This document shows, piece by piece, positions 53,833-53,910 of a stretch of DNA of 53,910 nt; the first letter of the stretch is position 1; each line of letters opens with the position of its first letter. The notes beneath the pieces are model-generated. The model had not been told where the DNA came from. It ran no database searches and saw only the letters and a program-made list of their open reading frames with translations. Location: positions 1 through 53,910 of the forward strand of contig NZ_JAHLQA010000021.1 in assembly GCF_018918125.1 (NCBI RefSeq), given 5' to 3'. Origin of the DNA: Blautia sp. MSJ-19 (GTDB lineage: Bacteria; Bacillota; Clostridia; Lachnospirales; Lachnospiraceae). The translations under genes were made by a program, and so were the position numbers.

Positions 53833-53910
53833 ATGACTACAACGAAACATGATAAAAAACATTTAACTACTACTCAGAGAATTAAGATTGAAGATGGTTT
53901 GAACAAAGGT
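53833..53910 (+). mobile_element. IS30 family transposase, N-terminus (runs off the window)
   Basis: Only 26 codons are present. The start MTTTKHDKKHLTTTQRIKIE matches the N-terminal helix-turn-helix segment of IS30 transposases (HLT..R..IE..LN.G). An AAGGAGG site lies 8 bases before the ATG. The left end of the element is probably near 53715-53725, where repeated AACTTCCGG/TAATTCCGG motifs begin, but the inverted repeat cannot be confirmed without the right end. Confidence 0.75.

Overview
The window looks like a chromosomal segment of a Lachnospiraceae bacterium, probably Blautia or a close relative. The reverse strand at the left edge carries the 5' end of a 16S rRNA gene whose first variable region reads like Blautia. 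Most proteins look like typical gut-clostridial homologues, Shine-Dalgarno sites are strong (AGGAGG type), and intergenic DNA is AT-rich with clear sigma-A promoters and intrinsic terminators.

Left core region (1-16870): the 16S 5' end and two tRNA-Ser genes, each with its own 17-bp-spacer promoter, are followed by a housekeeping operon on the minus strand (tsaE-tsaB-rimI-rnz-tsaD-ispD: tRNA t6A modification, S18 acetylation, tRNA 3' processing, isoprenoid synthesis). Then come a cyclophilin, a YigZ protein, a class A penicillin-binding protein, the operon ftsH-uvrC-hprK-glk, and a DUF1846 protein.

Amino-sugar region (16895-25410): galE, a CUT1 ABC importer (binding protein plus two permeases, no ATPase), an N-acetylhexosamine 1-kinase (NahK type), a sugar-1-phosphate nucleotidyltransferase, an AraC regulator and nagB. 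Together they suggest uptake and activation of GlcNAc/GalNAc-containing glycans (mucin or milk-type). Two direct-repeat pairs with exact 21-bp periodicity look like AraC-family operators.

Phosphate and sulfur/selenium region (25466-32239): a Na/Pi cotransporter, response regulator and histidine kinase lie in one operon behind 11-bp-periodic Pho-box-like repeats. Then come greA, a NifS-like cysteine desulfurase and a LysR regulator of the type associated with selenium metabolism.

Translation-nuclease/MoxR region (32270-40093): one minus-strand gene set starts with a Tet(M)/EF-G-like GTPase fused to a C-terminal NYN (YacP/Rae1-like) nuclease domain. It is followed, with 4- to 11-bp overlaps, by an LRR_5 protein, a HExxH-plus-VWA protein and a MoxR-type AAA ATPase, then a secreted metallo-beta-lactamase-fold protein. 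This is the strongest candidate for an undescribed system.

Glycogen/maltodextrin region (40164-45204): a TetR regulator, glgB, a two-component threonine/serine exporter whose large component has lost its N-terminus, and malQ.

Accessory right end (45300-53910): two diverged copies of a module consisting of a tiny conserved protein (core motif CTGLIP) convergent with a Rpn-family PD-(D/E)XK gene flank a xylan/glucan utilisation operon (GPH symporter, GH5, GH43, divergent AraC). The second Rpn copy is truncated. The edge holds a sugar O-acetyltransferase behind a MerR-type 19-bp-spacer promoter, and the start of an IS30 transposase where a MerR gene might be expected.
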